Origin: Alitta virens
Taxonomy: Eukaryota; Annelida; Polychaeta; Phyllodocida; Nereididae
Assembly (NCBI GenBank): GCA_932294295.1
Contig: OW028576.1
Location: 49,764,199 to 49,828,198 of the forward strand
Direction of reading: 5' to 3'
Length of the DNA stretch: 64,000 nt
The notes under the pieces are model-generated. The model saw only the letters and a program-made list of their open reading frames with translations. It was not told the DNA's origin and did no database searches. A program made the translations under genes and the position numbers. Positions 12,201 through 27,200 of this stretch are shown here, in pieces (position 1 is the first letter of the stretch; every line of letters starts with the position of its first letter).

Positions 12201-15200
12201 GCCGGAAACGACAGATAAAAGTTTCACTGAGATACTGTAGTGAGTGCCTAGAATGAGGCAATAAGCAATAAAGTCATGGCTGGGCACATCATGTGAGCCT
12301 GATTAGAACATTTAAAAATATGAAATGTGTAGCATGGTATGGACTCCGAGCCTTATCATTTCATCATTACATGTGCATTAGGCAGCTGGTCAAATAAAAG
12401 CTGGCTGATAATAATGAAATGCATTTTCACATTACAGAAAGAGTGAAAATGTGCCTATGGGTATTTGCAGGGTTAGGGTTAGCCTTTTGGGCATTTGCAT
12501 AGGAAAACATGCGCTGCCACTGCACTGACTACTGCATATCCTCACACTAAAAAAATGTTTTTATTGTTATCAGAAAAACAATTGTGTCGCTGGTGTCCAC
12601 TATTCTAAATAAATCAATTTAGTTTGTTTCAAATCAGCCATTGCATTGTTTGTTTTTAAACAAAAATTGTGTTGGCTAACCGAAATATTTGTTTGATTTG
12701 TACAATAATAATAATTGTCTAAGGACAGTACATATCTTGGCTGATTATAAACAGTAATGAGTGGACAGTGACACAATTATTTGTCTGAAAACGAACAATC
12801 ATTGTTTTAAGCAATTGACACATATGAGAAAATTGAATTATGAATATTGGCTTTAAATGTACAATTTTGACTGTAGACCAGTAAACTCATAAATATATGG
12901 GACACAAAATGAGAAATGTATAGATATATAAATTAGCAATGAACTATTGTATAAATAGTAATTATTGTGTTGACAAAATTGCAAATTATCATATTTTTGC
13001 CAATTATCTAGCCCATCAGACCACAGGGAAACTATCTATTGAATAGTGACAACGAAAGATTAGATAAGATATTTGCAGCTGCTCGAATGTCCATTACATG
13101 TGTTTGAAACACCATCTGATAATAGCTGATGTGATTCCTGTTGATTTGATATTCTTTCAGGATTATGACATTGTAATTCCCTTGGGTGGACAAAGAATTA
13201 AATACTAAATTATTAAAATGTCTAAATGCTTATTGTTTTATACCTTTTATTATTATATATGCATGGAGTTTTGTTTATTATGAATCTGAATATTTAGGAT
13301 CATGAATATTCTTGTTTGTCCCCTATTTACAGATAGGCTGTTGAAATGTTATTGTTTTAAACTCTCTGGTGGTAATAAATAGAGTTCACCTGCATTCGAG
13401 GAATGCCTGTTGTTAGGATACATTTCTACAGCTCCCAGTAGCAATATATATAATACACAGGAGTCTGTCTGTGATGTATGATATAGTTTCTAGTACCTTG
13501 GTTATGGCATAGGAGCTCATAACACATTTTGTTTTTGAGATATCTTAACTTGAAAAAATCAGCTTCCCATGACAAACTACAAAGGTGCAATTAATACAAA
13601 GTATGTAAATTATGCATGTTGTCACTTATTTAGGAGTGTCTGATTGTGGTCCAATTTTAGTCATGCTCATTTCGATAGATTTTTCTTCTTTCTTTCATTC
13701 AATGATAATCCTGATCAGGTGAACATAGTGCACCACTATTGCTTTTTACACTCATTTCAGTACAAGTGTATTTCGTCTGTGAATTCATGTTTATTTATCT
13801 GTATATCTATTCTCTCATTTGCAATATAAGTATGTAATGGACTTGCATATTTCACTCGCAATAATAGATGATGAATACTTTACCTATTTAATTGCCATCC
13901 AACAAATAAATGCTTTCAGAGAATGGCTGATGTCTACATGAGAATCCCAAACAAGCTTCAGGAAGGCCCTTTGGACTGTTTAGTGCAACAGATGGATGAC
14001 GATGAGACCATGAGATCATTTGTAGAGAACCAGGGAAAATTCTTGTCACTGGTCAAGGTAAGTCGCCCAAAAAGTCAGAGTAAACTTTATAGTGATGTTT
14101 GTGTAATTTCTACATTGACTAGCTGTGCTGAATGTCCCAGATATTAATTTATTTGTATATAGATATACTTTTCTTGGTGATACATTCATACAGAAAGTTT
14201 TTAATGTGGCCAGAATATATAAAAACAATTGTAAGGTAAAACCAAATACAAAACACAATAAAGTTGCAGTGTTGACCCTAATATGTCTTTTGAACAACCC
14301 CAAACTGAACAGGCATAATCAAATGCAGGCATTATATAAGTACAATATGTAAATTTTAATCGACAGTTTGGGGTTTGATTCCCACTACCGACAGCACTGA
14401 CACTCTTCTCGTGAAACATGCCAAGTACTTTGTCTATGTTGAGGCAAGCGAAACATCCCAGTCATGTGTAACATGGTGTGAACTCCAAGCCTTACCGTTT
14501 CATCATTATATTTGCCTCTGGTGGCTGGTCATACAATCTGCCTAAGATTCAGACCAGTAGCATTGAAACATTTACACAATTACCAGTATTTCATTGTAAG
14601 TCACTCATCTTAATGGTCTCCCCATTTATAGGAGCAGAAAATAAACGTCAGATTCTCTATGAAATTCCCATTTTTGTTAATGATTAATCAACAAGCCGAG
14701 ATTGATATACATCTAAGCTACCACAACATGTTAAGAAACTCAAAATTTACTACTTACTCATACCAAGATACCATACTGACATCTATGTGGCAACATCGAA
14801 ATAATTGCCCAATTTATAATATCCTTGGTGAGGACCCCAGTCAAAGTAACCACAATTTTAATGAAATTATGCAAAACATAGAAACAAACATTTCCCAGTA
14901 AAATATGTGAAATTTGACAAATTCAAACACAAAAAAGCAATTGAATAACCGAGGGCATTATCCGATTAATCAGCAAAAGAGATAAACTATATGTATACTG
15001 TGGAAATCAACTTCTGTACATAATGAGACTTATGAAAGCAAGAGGTAGAATTTTAAAACCTACAATAAAATCTTGAGAAAGAGTATATATCTAGCCAAAT
15101 CAAATTACCATCATAAACAATTCAAAACATTTAGGAATGATATTAGAAACATGGATGACTATTAATGAAATAATGAATATAACAAAAGAGAAAAAAGGAT

Positions 15201-18200
15201 TTCCGAAGCAATTCCTAATGAGGTGAAATGGTTTATAAGCTAATAAGGGTGAAATGGTTTATAACAAGCTTGCGAAAGGAAATGAATTCAACAATTATTT
15301 CACTAATATAGGATTAAAACAGACAAATAAAATACAAATCCTTGTAGATAAATCCTACATTGATTACTTTACCAATCCTGTTACACTTGAATTTCAATTT
15401 AAGCCTAAGAATAATCTTATTATTAGCATTTACTTGACTCACTTAAGTCAAAATCAAGTCGTGGATATGTTTAAATTTCAAATAAACTCTTGAAATATGT
15501 TAAACATCAATAAGCTAAACTATTGACACTTTTGATTAGCCAGTCCATTCAATATGGCATTTTTTCAACTAGTCTAAAGATGGCAAGGGTGATACTAGTT
15601 TATAAGGTGTTGATGAACACTATATTGCCATGAATATCTAAAATATTTGAAAGGGCTTTATATAATCAAATTTATGACCATTTTACAACACATAATTTGT
15701 TCTACTCAAGCCAATACAGTTTTAGGTCAAAATATATAGAAATAACAACAGGGTGCCTATTGATGCAAATCTGGAGCTTTTGAAAGCATTCAATGTGCTT
15801 GATCATAAGGTATTGATGCACAAATTGAAATATTATGGATTTGCAGATAAATCATATGAACTCTTAAACGGCTATAAGCAACATATCGCATTGTATAGAA
15901 TTTATTGATTTAAATTCCAGTAATCTGCATGTAAATTGTGGTGTACCACAAGGATAAATTTTGGGACAATTGTGGTTCATTACATTTTTTAAGTCAAATC
16001 AATAAACCTGTTCCTGCATGATACAAAAATGTAATTTTTGTAAGACATTTTTTAGTGTTTGACTGTTTGTATTGGTATGCACATCATGTTGTAAAAGTCC
16101 ATCCATTAAGACTACATTTAATGGCATTTGCAAGTCCAAGTTGCTTAACTCCAAGCAAGCAGCATAAAGTCAGAGTGACTTGCCAATGTAGACTTTCAAC
16201 TGAATTTTCATTTCAGCATGAAACAAGACAAGTTCTTCCAGGTAATAAAGTAACAGTAAGACAGTATATCTTGCTTCCTCAGCTCCAGATGTTGGTCAAG
16301 GAGAAAACTGATATCTTTATTGGTGCACAGGGTTATGTATTAAAAAGACAATTCATGAAGTTTCTCCCCAGCAGGGCTGACAGGGGATTAACAACCAATC
16401 ACAGCACAGCAAAAACTATTGCTGCTGACCATTTGCTAAATTACAATTTACATTGTGTGCGGAGAGACCTCCCCCAAACAGGGCTGCTACCAATCACAGC
16501 ACAGCAAAAACTATTGCTGCTGACCATTTGCTCAATTACAATTTACATTGTGTGCGGAGAGACCTCCCCCAAACAGGGCTGCTACCAGCATCTTTGCTAG
16601 AATCTTGCAGGGATTAGTGCAGCTAAGACAATGGTGAAGAAATGGGCCCCCTGCTGTGTACTGCATTGTCCTGAGGCTATTTTTAGCCCAAGCGGACACT
16701 GGACCACAAAGGCCTATTGTGCTCAGTGCCAACTTTGGCTTGGTCAGCCAGTTTTGGAGGGAAAGTTAGCTCCTCCCACAAGCCAGGACTCAGGAGTGAG
16801 GCAACCTAACAGGGCAATGCAAATCACATCATAATTAGAAATAAACATTTAATAGATTCCTTGCAGCAGGCTAAATTAACATAAAGCTAAGCAAGAAAAT
16901 ACTGACACATGTGAGCAGAGCAGTGACTAGCAAAATGAAATGATGAGCACACACAACAACTTCATTAAGTCACACATGAGCAGAGGCCTGCATAGGGCAA
17001 GTGTAATGAAGTGCAAACAATATTGTACATGACATGTGCCTGTACAACATAAACATTAAACAACAAGCAAAGTGTAAAGGGCTGAGCATTTGCTAGAGCA
17101 GACAAAAACGCTCAAGGCAAGTGTAATGAAGAGTGTACATAATAATTGTACCTGACATGTATATACATCCTTTGCTCAAGGCAAGTGTAACAAGGAGTGC
17201 ATACAATAATTGTATCTGACATATAATTCTACCTGACATGCATGTACATCCTTTGCTTAAGGCAAGTGTAACGTGAAGTGTACACAATCAATGTACCTGA
17301 CATATAATTCTACCTGACATGTACATACGACACTTGCCTTAGGCAAGTGTAACAAAGAGTGTACACAATAATTGTACCTGACCTATAATTGTACCTGATA
17401 TGTACATACATACAACCTGACATGTACATACAACATTTGCCCAAGGCAAGTGTAACGCTGAGTATACAACTTGGTCATATCATACTGGTAATATGACAAT
17501 TAATAAGTGGCTGCAAGGGGCTGCACTTTACATCACTCCCCCCCCCCCCCTCCCTAGAGCAGCAGAAGCACGCCCGCCTAGAAGTGATAAATGCACTCTT
17601 GAACCTGGTACGAAGTGGAGGATGTTGAATCTGCCTGTCGACCCAGCTCGCCAGGTGTACCGATGGATTGTGAGTGGTCAGGCGATATACTCCGGATTGT
17701 GCTGGTCGCAACCCACCTTAACTTCTCTACTGCAGTGAGAGTTAAATCTATCGATTTCGCCTTTCCACAGTGCAATCTCCTGATACTCATGGATCTGGGG
17801 CCCGGCAGAATACCACACCACACCTTGTTGCCCAGGGATGGGCAGAGGGTGTTTCGCTGCCCTCAGGATGTATGGACGAATCCTTTAGCGTTCTCTGGCA
17901 GGTCCGCATTGTGCTGCATTCGCCCTTCTCGGTCTTGCACCAGGAACTCCACGAAACTTTGCAGTGGCATGTTCTCTGGGGCTTCCATTGCTTCTGCACC
18001 GGGGTCCTCGTCCTCACCAGGTCGTTCGTCGCCTGGAGCAGGCATTGCGTCTTGATTCTCTGGCCGGTGGAGGGTGATTTAGAGCATAAATGCCTCAATA
18101 GCTCATCTGAGCCTCAAGCACATGTCAACATGTGCTTGGCTGTACTTGCAGGTGCAAGTGTTGACATCACTTAGCAGTGAAGGGTGTCGTTCTCTCCTTC

Positions 18201-21200
18201 CTGTGGCATAAGTGTGTTGTCTGTCCTGGTCCATGATCATGTCAGGGTCACCAATGTAAAAGTCCATCCATTAAGACTCCATTTAATGGCATTTGCAAGT
18301 CCAAGTTGCTTAACTCCAAGCAAGCAGCATAAAGTCAGAGTGACTTGCCAATGTCAAGCAAGTGTAATGAAGTGCAAACAATATTGTACATGACATGTGC
18401 CTGTACAACATAAACATTGAACAACAAGCAAAGTGTAAAAGGCTAAGCATTTGCTAGAGCAGACAAAAACGCTCAAGGCAAGTGTAATGAAGAGTGTATA
18501 TAATAATTATACCTGATATGTATATACATTCTTTGCTCAAGGCAAGTGTAACGAGGAGTGCATTTGTTTGTTTGTGATTAGGGCTTTACGTCCTGTATTT
18601 TTGCACCAGTTGAGCTTATTAGGACAGGCAGGGACCATGGCAATGAGACAAAGGAGGAGACAGCCATCCAACTTAGGCTCGACCCGGAATCGAACCCGGG
18701 ACCCAGCGGTTGGAAGCCCAGAGCGCTACCTCTGAGCTAGGCCCCCGCCAACGAGGAGTGCATACAATAATTGTATCTGACATATAATTCTACCTGACAT
18801 GCATGTACATCCTTTGCTTAAGGCAAGTGTAATGAGGAGTGTACACAATCAATGTACCTGACATATAATTCTACCTGACATGTAAATACGACACTTGCCT
18901 AAGGCAAGTGTAACGAAGAGTGTACACAATAATTGTACCTGACCTATAATTGTACCTGACATGTACATACATACAACCTGACATGTACATACAACATTTG
19001 CCCAAGGCAAGTGTAACGCTGAGTATACAACTTGGTCATATCATACTGGTAATATGACAAATAATAAGTGGCTGCAAGGGGCTGCACTTTACAATGTGGC
19101 TGATAAAGTAGAACTGAACTCAGTGAATCTAAACATAAAAACAACTTGGTGAATCTAAACTGCCATAGTGACATATAATATCTATAAATTACCACATTTA
19201 AACAAAGCAATAAATACATTTAATTCTCTATATATTTGGCATAATAATTTGACATAAGCATTATATTTGACATATAATATAGATAAATCTCTATCAATTG
19301 CAATGCTAAAATGCCAGCGGGTAAAATTATTATACAATTTAATATATATCAAATAAATAGATAAACACACAACATGTGCAGCAACTGGTTCTTCTTTACC
19401 ATGGCAATATTTGACTTCAATAACTACGCCTACACATAAACTGTTGACAATTGTAAATTTCTCTATGTACACCTTGTAAATACAGTTATGTGCATGAAAG
19501 CACAAAACATTCAATAAATATGTATAACTAAGCATAGATAACTTGACATGAATATAAGTATGCAAAATGACTACAAACAATTAAGGATCAAGTAACCATT
19601 ACAATTGTTTATGAAACAGTATAAATTGAAAACCGTTGACAATAAACCAATTTGGCTGACTTGATGGGCTGACATGAATAACATGAGTGACATGAACAAT
19701 GAGCCTGCTGGTGTGACAGAGCAAATTTGAAATTGCACAATTTAAATGATGTAATGCTATTCTATAATGCATAGGACATGCCCATTAGTGATAGTTATTG
19801 CCCCGCGGGAGGCTGATTCAGGATTTATCACACGAGAGCGCGTGAGTGCTCGAGTGTGATAAGCTTGAATCACCCGCCCAAGGGCAATAACTCACTAATA
19901 CTATGACAGGAAACAACTTAAAACTAATTTAAACAGAAACTTAACCCCTCTTAGAATTAATTGTTGTTTGTCATCAGATGGTTGATTTTAAACAGAATAT
20001 GTATTGTCTGCAATGAGTGTATCATAAGCAACAGTACTCCACTGCACATGTGATCAGGTATGGAGATCAATTTAGTTTTTTCAAAATCATAGAAATTAAA
20101 ATCTGACTATAATTATCAAATTCGTGCTGTCATGAAAAACCTGCCCATTTGATGCAAATTTCAGTGGTCTTAATGACAGAATTAATAGTAATTGAAATAC
20201 AGTCGTCAAGTTTTTTCCAAATTTAGTGGATATAAATAATGAGGTGCTTTTAATTGCGAGGCGGTCTTCACGAGGCTTTCTTAATAGTGATGTGGTTTAA
20301 ACCGGTGGTCTTCATAATGAAGTGGTTTTAAAAATGAGGTGGTCTTAATCGTGAGGTGAGCTGAATCATGAGCCGGTCTTAATGATGAGTTGTCTTTATT
20401 GTGACATTGTCTTATATTGCGGTGTTCTTATATTTTGATACTGAAGTGGTTTTAATATTGAAGTGTCTCACTAGTAGAGTGGTCTAAATAATGAGGTGGT
20501 CTTGATTGTGAGGTGGTCTGGTATTAAGGTGTTCTTGATAGTGATGTGGTTTTTATGATGAAGTAGTCGTAATAGTGAGTGGTGTAAATAGTGAGGTGGT
20601 TTTGATAGTGAGGTGGTCTTGTATAAAGGTATTGATAGTGATGTTGTTTTAAGAATGAAGTGGTTGAAATAGTGAGTGGTCTAAATAGTGAGGTGGTCTT
20701 AATTGTGAGTTGGTCTTATATTGAGGTGTTTGTATTGTAGTGAAGTGGTCTAAATTGTGAGATGATCTTATATTGAGGTGATCTTAATTGTGAAGTGGCT
20801 TTATATTGAGGTGTTCTTATGGTAGTGATGTGGTTTTGATAATGAAGTGGTCTTAATATTAAGGTGTCTAAATAGTGAGGGGGGCTTAATTATGAGGTGA
20901 TCTTATATTGCGTTACTCTTATAGTAGTGATATTGTTTTATAATAAAGCAGTTTTAGATGGTGTTAAATGTTGCCGTTTGTTTTCAATTACATAGCTATT
21001 ACTTATAAGATTGTTTATTGTTTGCCTTGGTTGTCACAAATCCTTCAGTGTTTGACATATTTATCACTCCCCTGGTGATCACTGAAGTGGAAAACATTAT
21101 CAGCCTGATTGAGCTGATAACTGATTTTATCACCAGCGAATACTGCCTTCTGATTGGTATTCGAATGGTATTATGACCAAAAATGACCTACAAGCATATT

Positions 21201-24200
21201 CAATGAAGTGAGACAATAATCACTGCTAATCATGCTATGGTTTATAACAGTTGCTGAATGGCTAAAACATTGCACCAACACCACAAACAAGCATGAATCA
21301 ATACACTACATGGATCTACTTAATCATTGAATTTGGCTACAAATTAAACGGAGTCATCTTATTACAATTCAAAATTACTATTTCTTAGTTATAGGATGCA
21401 TTTCGTAAAGAAAAAGAAGAGCAAAAAGAAATATAAAGTGGACATTATACTAAAAAAAAATATATAGATGTTGTTCTGCCACAGATTTTACATATATGAT
21501 TTTTCTTTGCAGACATTAACTGCTGCTGACCAGGATATGTCAAGGTTTGTAGTGTTGGCATATTTTCCTATTTCTCAAACTTTGATATTTACAAATGAAT
21601 GAATCAACAGAGGCTTCAATGCATAATAATATTATCATCTTACAGAGAAAAGTGTCTGAGGCTGCATATCATTAATGCAGAATATACATCTGGGAGGAGG
21701 AGGGATAACTTCCAGTGGACAGATGAGTTGATAGCCACATTGACATTGCTGCTTAATGAAGGTGCAGATCCCACATGGATACCAGAAGGTCAAGATGAAT
21801 CTGCTCTTTACAAATTTCTTCAGGGCTTGTTCCTTATTCTTTCAAATGGGAGTCAACTTTCAAGTGCATTGACTGACTTCCTTCAATTATTCTTGACTGA
21901 GAAATGTCTCAACCACAAGGAACCCAAAGGTACTGTGTTGCATGCATTGCTCAACTGCCATTGGAAAGATCTCCCCGAAGAGGTGCCAGCTGACTTCTCT
22001 GAGCAATGTCACAGAATTGTTTCCATGGTAATTGAATATAAGCCTAACCTGCCTGATGTGATTGATGAACATGGGAGGACTCCTCTGCATATCCTAGCAA
22101 AAGGCATTTTTGAACATTCAGATGCAGCAGACAAACTTTTTCCCATCTTTCCTGACCTCACAACACCTGAGAATGTGAATGCCAGAGATAAAGACTCAGT
22201 GACTCCATTCTCTTGGATATTAGCGGGAAAAGAAAGATGGGAAGATGATTCCAGCACAAAAATGACATTTTCAGACCTGGAACAGATATTTCTTCAGAAA
22301 GCTGCAGATGCTCACCTTGCAAGGGTAGGAGCTGCAGTACCTATGTAAGTATTCAATAACTCACTTTTCTATATCAAGCAGAATGTGTTTCCACGGCCAG
22401 TTGCTACTCCAGCAAATTGCACTCTTGTGTTAATGACGCATTTGATAATCTGATAGACATACAAATTTAGGGGGTCTACCAAATAATGGAATAGTCATCA
22501 GCAATTGAATCCATTGAGAATTGACACGTAAACCAATGTAGTCTCGGATGGTGCTATGAATATTATTTTAAATTGAATATGAATTCAATCTTGTTTGTTG
22601 GGTAGCCTAGTGGTTAAGGTATTAGCCTGTTAGAACACTAACCAACTACTCTGAAGGTCTCAGGTTTGATCCCTGGCACAGGCACTCTTCATGAGCTTGA
22701 TAGCTGAATGTCATGCAGTATCGTGAGATGTTAACTATAGTGGCTTATTTAAGTTGAAGACCCATCCCTGAGGTGAATGTGTAAAATGGTATGGACTCAA
22801 ACCATATCATCCCATTATTACATCTGACTCTGATAGCTGGTCATGTAAGCCGACTAAGCTTCTGACCAGTAGCATTGATGTAATTTACTTAAATGACCAT
22901 CCTGCATAATTCACAAAATTGCCAGCAAATCTAAATATTCAAAATTGCTTTGCAGTGTTTAGCAAGGATGTACAAAATCTGTTTTGGTTGTGAAGGAGTG
23001 TTCCCTACCCAAGTAAAGCTTTAAGTGTAATGGCAAAAACTAAAAAGGAGGGCATTTCATGGACCAGTATAGAAGTGTGGGAATTCATCAGAAATAATAT
23101 GGTTATAATTTTATTATAGGTAAACTCGTGTGTGCGACAAGCAGTGTGAGTGGACATGGCCTATATTGAAGACAAACATCAGGGCTATTACTGAGCTTAT
23201 CTGGCAATTTTATAAAATATGTACAGCATAAGAATTTGAACAGACTTCTATGCAACATACCTAATCTTTGACCAGCAAGTAAAATGGCAATTGACTCAAT
23301 TGATATGTGCCCATAAAAATAACCAGTGCCCTTATTGATAAGCAATGCTAATGTAGAGATATATTAAAATAGTTTAAAATTCTTGGCTATTGTGGAGAGA
23401 CTTAATCCTTAATATTATACTGTCAAAACTATTATTTCAAGTTGAGGGTTTACATGACAGATTCATGTTTGCACTATCTTATAGTTTTTCGCAATATTAG
23501 GTGGGAAGAACATAAATGAAGAACTGAACAAGATGGGATGCCGGGTGGGGTTCAAGGGGGAGATAGCTTTTATAAAAGCCTAAGTAAGTACTTAAAACAT
23601 TTGTTCTCAAACTGGAGATACCTGGGTGTCTCAATAATTTTAGATTTGTTAAAATATAATTGTCTTAATAAAACAAACACTCCATGCACACATAATATTT
23701 GCAATATTATCTTTTGATTTAGAGAAATATTTCTAGCTATGTCTATTCAGTGCTTATAATATTCAGGTTTGCACCATATTTCAAATTAGGTGACTGAATA
23801 ATTTTAGGCCTGTAAAAGGACGGAAATAAAGAAAGCGATATATATGTCTATTCGGGCTCATTTAGTCTCAAAATTGAATTATTATAACCGCGACTTCGCA
23901 CAACTGCTAAAAATTCCTTCAAATTGACTGAACATACAATCAGTCTTGGGAGGGATCAAAAATAAAAATAGAGGGCATGTGTTATACCTTTTTGGAAATG
24001 GTTTTTCAGACTTAACAAAACATGGGTGGTTTCCATTTGAAATTCTAAAATTTATTTTTTTCTATGTATTATCACCCCCCACCCCCTCTACTCAAATGGC
24101 CAATCATAGTCAGATGCCTGGAATGCAGTGACCACTGGCGACACTGACACAACAGCAGCATCACAAGCACAAATTCATAATGGATTTTTGTTAACAGCCA

Positions 24201-27200
24201 AGCACCATAGTTACCAGTCAAATCACACTAGTTTTCATTAGGAATGAAATAATGTAAGTAGATATAAGCTTTTGTTGAGTTGCTAGGCATTTTACAAGAT
24301 GGGCTCCAACAGCTAGCTAGTTGTTGAAAACCTTCACAAGCTTTCACCCCATAGACCAAAATGAACCATGCCAATTTCCCAGAAATCAGACTGACATGGA
24401 TGAGTCAAAACCAGGCACTTTTGACATATGGTCCTCAATTCAATGTTGCTTCATTTTATTGAAGGAAGACAAATGTGCCATAGGTAGGTTATTTAAGCCA
24501 TTTTCAAGGATGTGAAGATCAGTGATCTGGCCACAGCTTAAATTTCGACAAACATCAGTGATGTCACTGGCAATCTTCACAAGGCTCAGCAGATATTTTG
24601 TAAAACTGATATTATTAAAGGGGAACTAACACCTTCAGCACTTTACCTGTCAGAAGTTAGCTTGGGTCCATAGAAACAATTCCACGCTATTCATAACTTG
24701 TATATATGCCCTGGTAAAGTAATATCCTGCATTTATTAGCCCCGTGTTGTGAACTACGGAGGCCGCCATTTTCGACTATCCCGGGTGTTTTGCTATTGCC
24801 GGAAATACGTCACTGTTGTACTATGAATACCACAGACAATATAAGTTGGTCCCCTCCTCCAGTGTAGGAGACTGTGGTTCCAGTGCTTAGTGCAATCCAA
24901 CTGCTTGACTATAGGTGAGCAGTGTCAACAACAGACAAAAGGTGTTAATTGCAATTGAAATAAGAGCATGTTTTACATTGTTCTGTTCTGACTAAGTGTC
25001 AAGTAAATTGCCATTGAACAATTTGAGACTATGCAATTAGTGCTTTTGAGATATATCTTATCATTGCTTATCTTTTATGATTGTTTTCACCTATACATGT
25101 TAATATATATAGATTTATTAATTTTCATAGAACATAATAAAATGAGAGTAAAAAACAATAAAATCATTAAAAAGTATAAAAATAGTAATGGCACAACCAT
25201 CTATCTATCCATCTATCTATGCACTTGTTGACAGAACAATGTCAAACAAATAAAATTCATTTATTAGGCCTACTTAAGGTGATGGTTTATAAAATTGGAG
25301 CATGCAGTTCTGCAGATGATACGTTTTTTGATAAATTTTTATATTTATTTATGACAACTTATCTTTACATGTGTAATGTAAGCAGGGTTATTTGCATCTA
25401 CTTGCAGTGAGCAAATATACATGAATATGACATACAAACGGTTCATTGCAATCAGGATGTAGTGTATGTTTTTATTGAAATGGATTGCAATCTATCAATG
25501 TGATGGACATCATGGTACATAAGTGACGTCACCAGCCATGGTGCCGTGTGCAATAATGGCGGCCCCCAGCGATGTGGCTGATGGTGCTAACTTCACTTTT
25601 AATTGGCTCCAAATCATACTAAAATTGGACATTTAGTCACTTGCATTTACGGCATTGTGTTCTTTGTCATCTAATTGAACTTTTAAAATTAACATGCAAA
25701 TCTCCTTTAGTTCCCCTTTAAGTATCTATATCTGTAGGAGTTATGCTATATGTAGGATATTAACTCCAATATACTTGATACCAATTAACAGATCTACATG
25801 CGTGGTGTAACCGTACATGAAGATTACAAAGAGTTGATAATTACAGTTTAAACAAAATTATTCTTAAATGATTATGATTCTTAAATGGTCAGCTAATAAT
25901 AGATTAAAAAAAAAAGTATTATAATATACATTAATCCTGTAATGCATAATTATATTGATTTTATTGTATTAGACCCTACGTTTAATCCTATATTTGATAT
26001 TTATTTTTATGTTTTACATGTATCTCTTTTTTGAAGCCTTGCTAAAGGTTATTATCATTATTATTACAAGTCAACTGCCGCACAATTATATTTATTAATT
26101 TTATATCGTTATCATTCCGGCTGACCATACTGGTTGCTTTAAAGTAAGCAAGCTCAAACTTCCATGTGGTTCATTATAACAGGCTTACATGTATGAAGAG
26201 GTTTTCTGAAAAAAGGCAACAAAAAATTCACTCTGTAGGGTTAGGCAGAGGTTAGGCAGAATTGCATTAGATGTCCTGTGGACAGGGGACTTGTAGCTAG
26301 GCAGAGGTAAAACAGCCAGAATCTGACAATAACTAGTTGTGACCGTGAGACTGCAATCATGACAGCCAGCTGGACTTTGTCTGAATCATTGTATATTGAT
26401 GTTAAAGTTCACATAAAACTTAAATATTGCTAACATAGATCAAGCACAGTAACATAAGAAAAAGACCCCTGAGTTTCTTACATATCTCTAAAATATTGTG
26501 TCTTGTACTAATTGCTGATGGTATACAATATTTTCATTATCCAAATCGAAAAAAAAAGTAAAATTTAGTTCCATTCAAACTTAAGTGGACTAAACAGATT
26601 TAAATAATCAATGTCACAATTCAAAATGTATTTGTCAGGGTGATCGTACGAGCGGATATCCTTGCAGGATCTCCTGTCATATATGAATCATACAACATAA
26701 TAATTTCTGTGATCTTCTCTCATATATGATAAAAAAACTTGAACTTTCAATAAAATTCACATGCTGTATCATATCTAAGCATTTTAATAACTAAGCTTTT
26801 TAAAGTGACCATATTTTTTTTCAAAATAAAATTTTTTATCCACTTGGGGCATTGATGAAATTCACATGCCATATCAGGAATGCATTTTCAGTGGCCATTT
26901 ATGAAATTTATGGACAGTCAGTATAGTGCCTTTACCACAACATCTCATATATTTTCTTGGATGAGTAGTCAACCTGGTGACAAGCTAAACCAGCGAACAC
27001 CATTGACAACTGTTTTGATAATGCACAGGACAATGATAACCCGCCAAAAAGCAGGGTCGTGTGAATCGCGTCACGGACACCTCGGCAGTTGGAAGTTCTG
27101 TCCATCATGTTACCGAGTTCACTGTTTCCTGGTTAGTTATCGACAGGTTGGATGTCGCCAAGTTGGCGCATCTCAGGGTTGACTGGCAATAACTTTCTTG

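Larger units (their letters stand above)
16090..19093 (-). mobile_element. non-autonomous LTR retrotransposon, complete
   Basis: On the minus strand: 5' LTR 19093-18255, primer-binding site, about 720-bp internal region, polypurine tract, 3' LTR 17532-16090. Both LTRs begin TGTAAAGTGCAGCC and end in GGACTTTTACA. The element is flanked by ATGT at 16086-16089 and 19094-19097, a 4-bp target duplication. The internal region is far too short for gag-pol and has only gag-like relics, so mobility would need proteins from a relative. The 5' LTR lacks about 800 bases present in the 3' LTR and carries a SINE. Confidence 0.85.

Noticed and set aside
16055..16600. 181-residue open frame
   Set aside because: Lies within the LTR on the strand opposite to the element; includes a repeated segment caused by a local DNA duplication.
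17615..18174. Overlapping + strand frames of 134-146 residues
   Set aside because: Shadows of the GC-richer interior of the LTR element, whose coding strand is minus.
18670..18745. tRNA gene
   Set aside because: A and B boxes are present, but the segment is the head of a SINE with an insertion duplication and tail.
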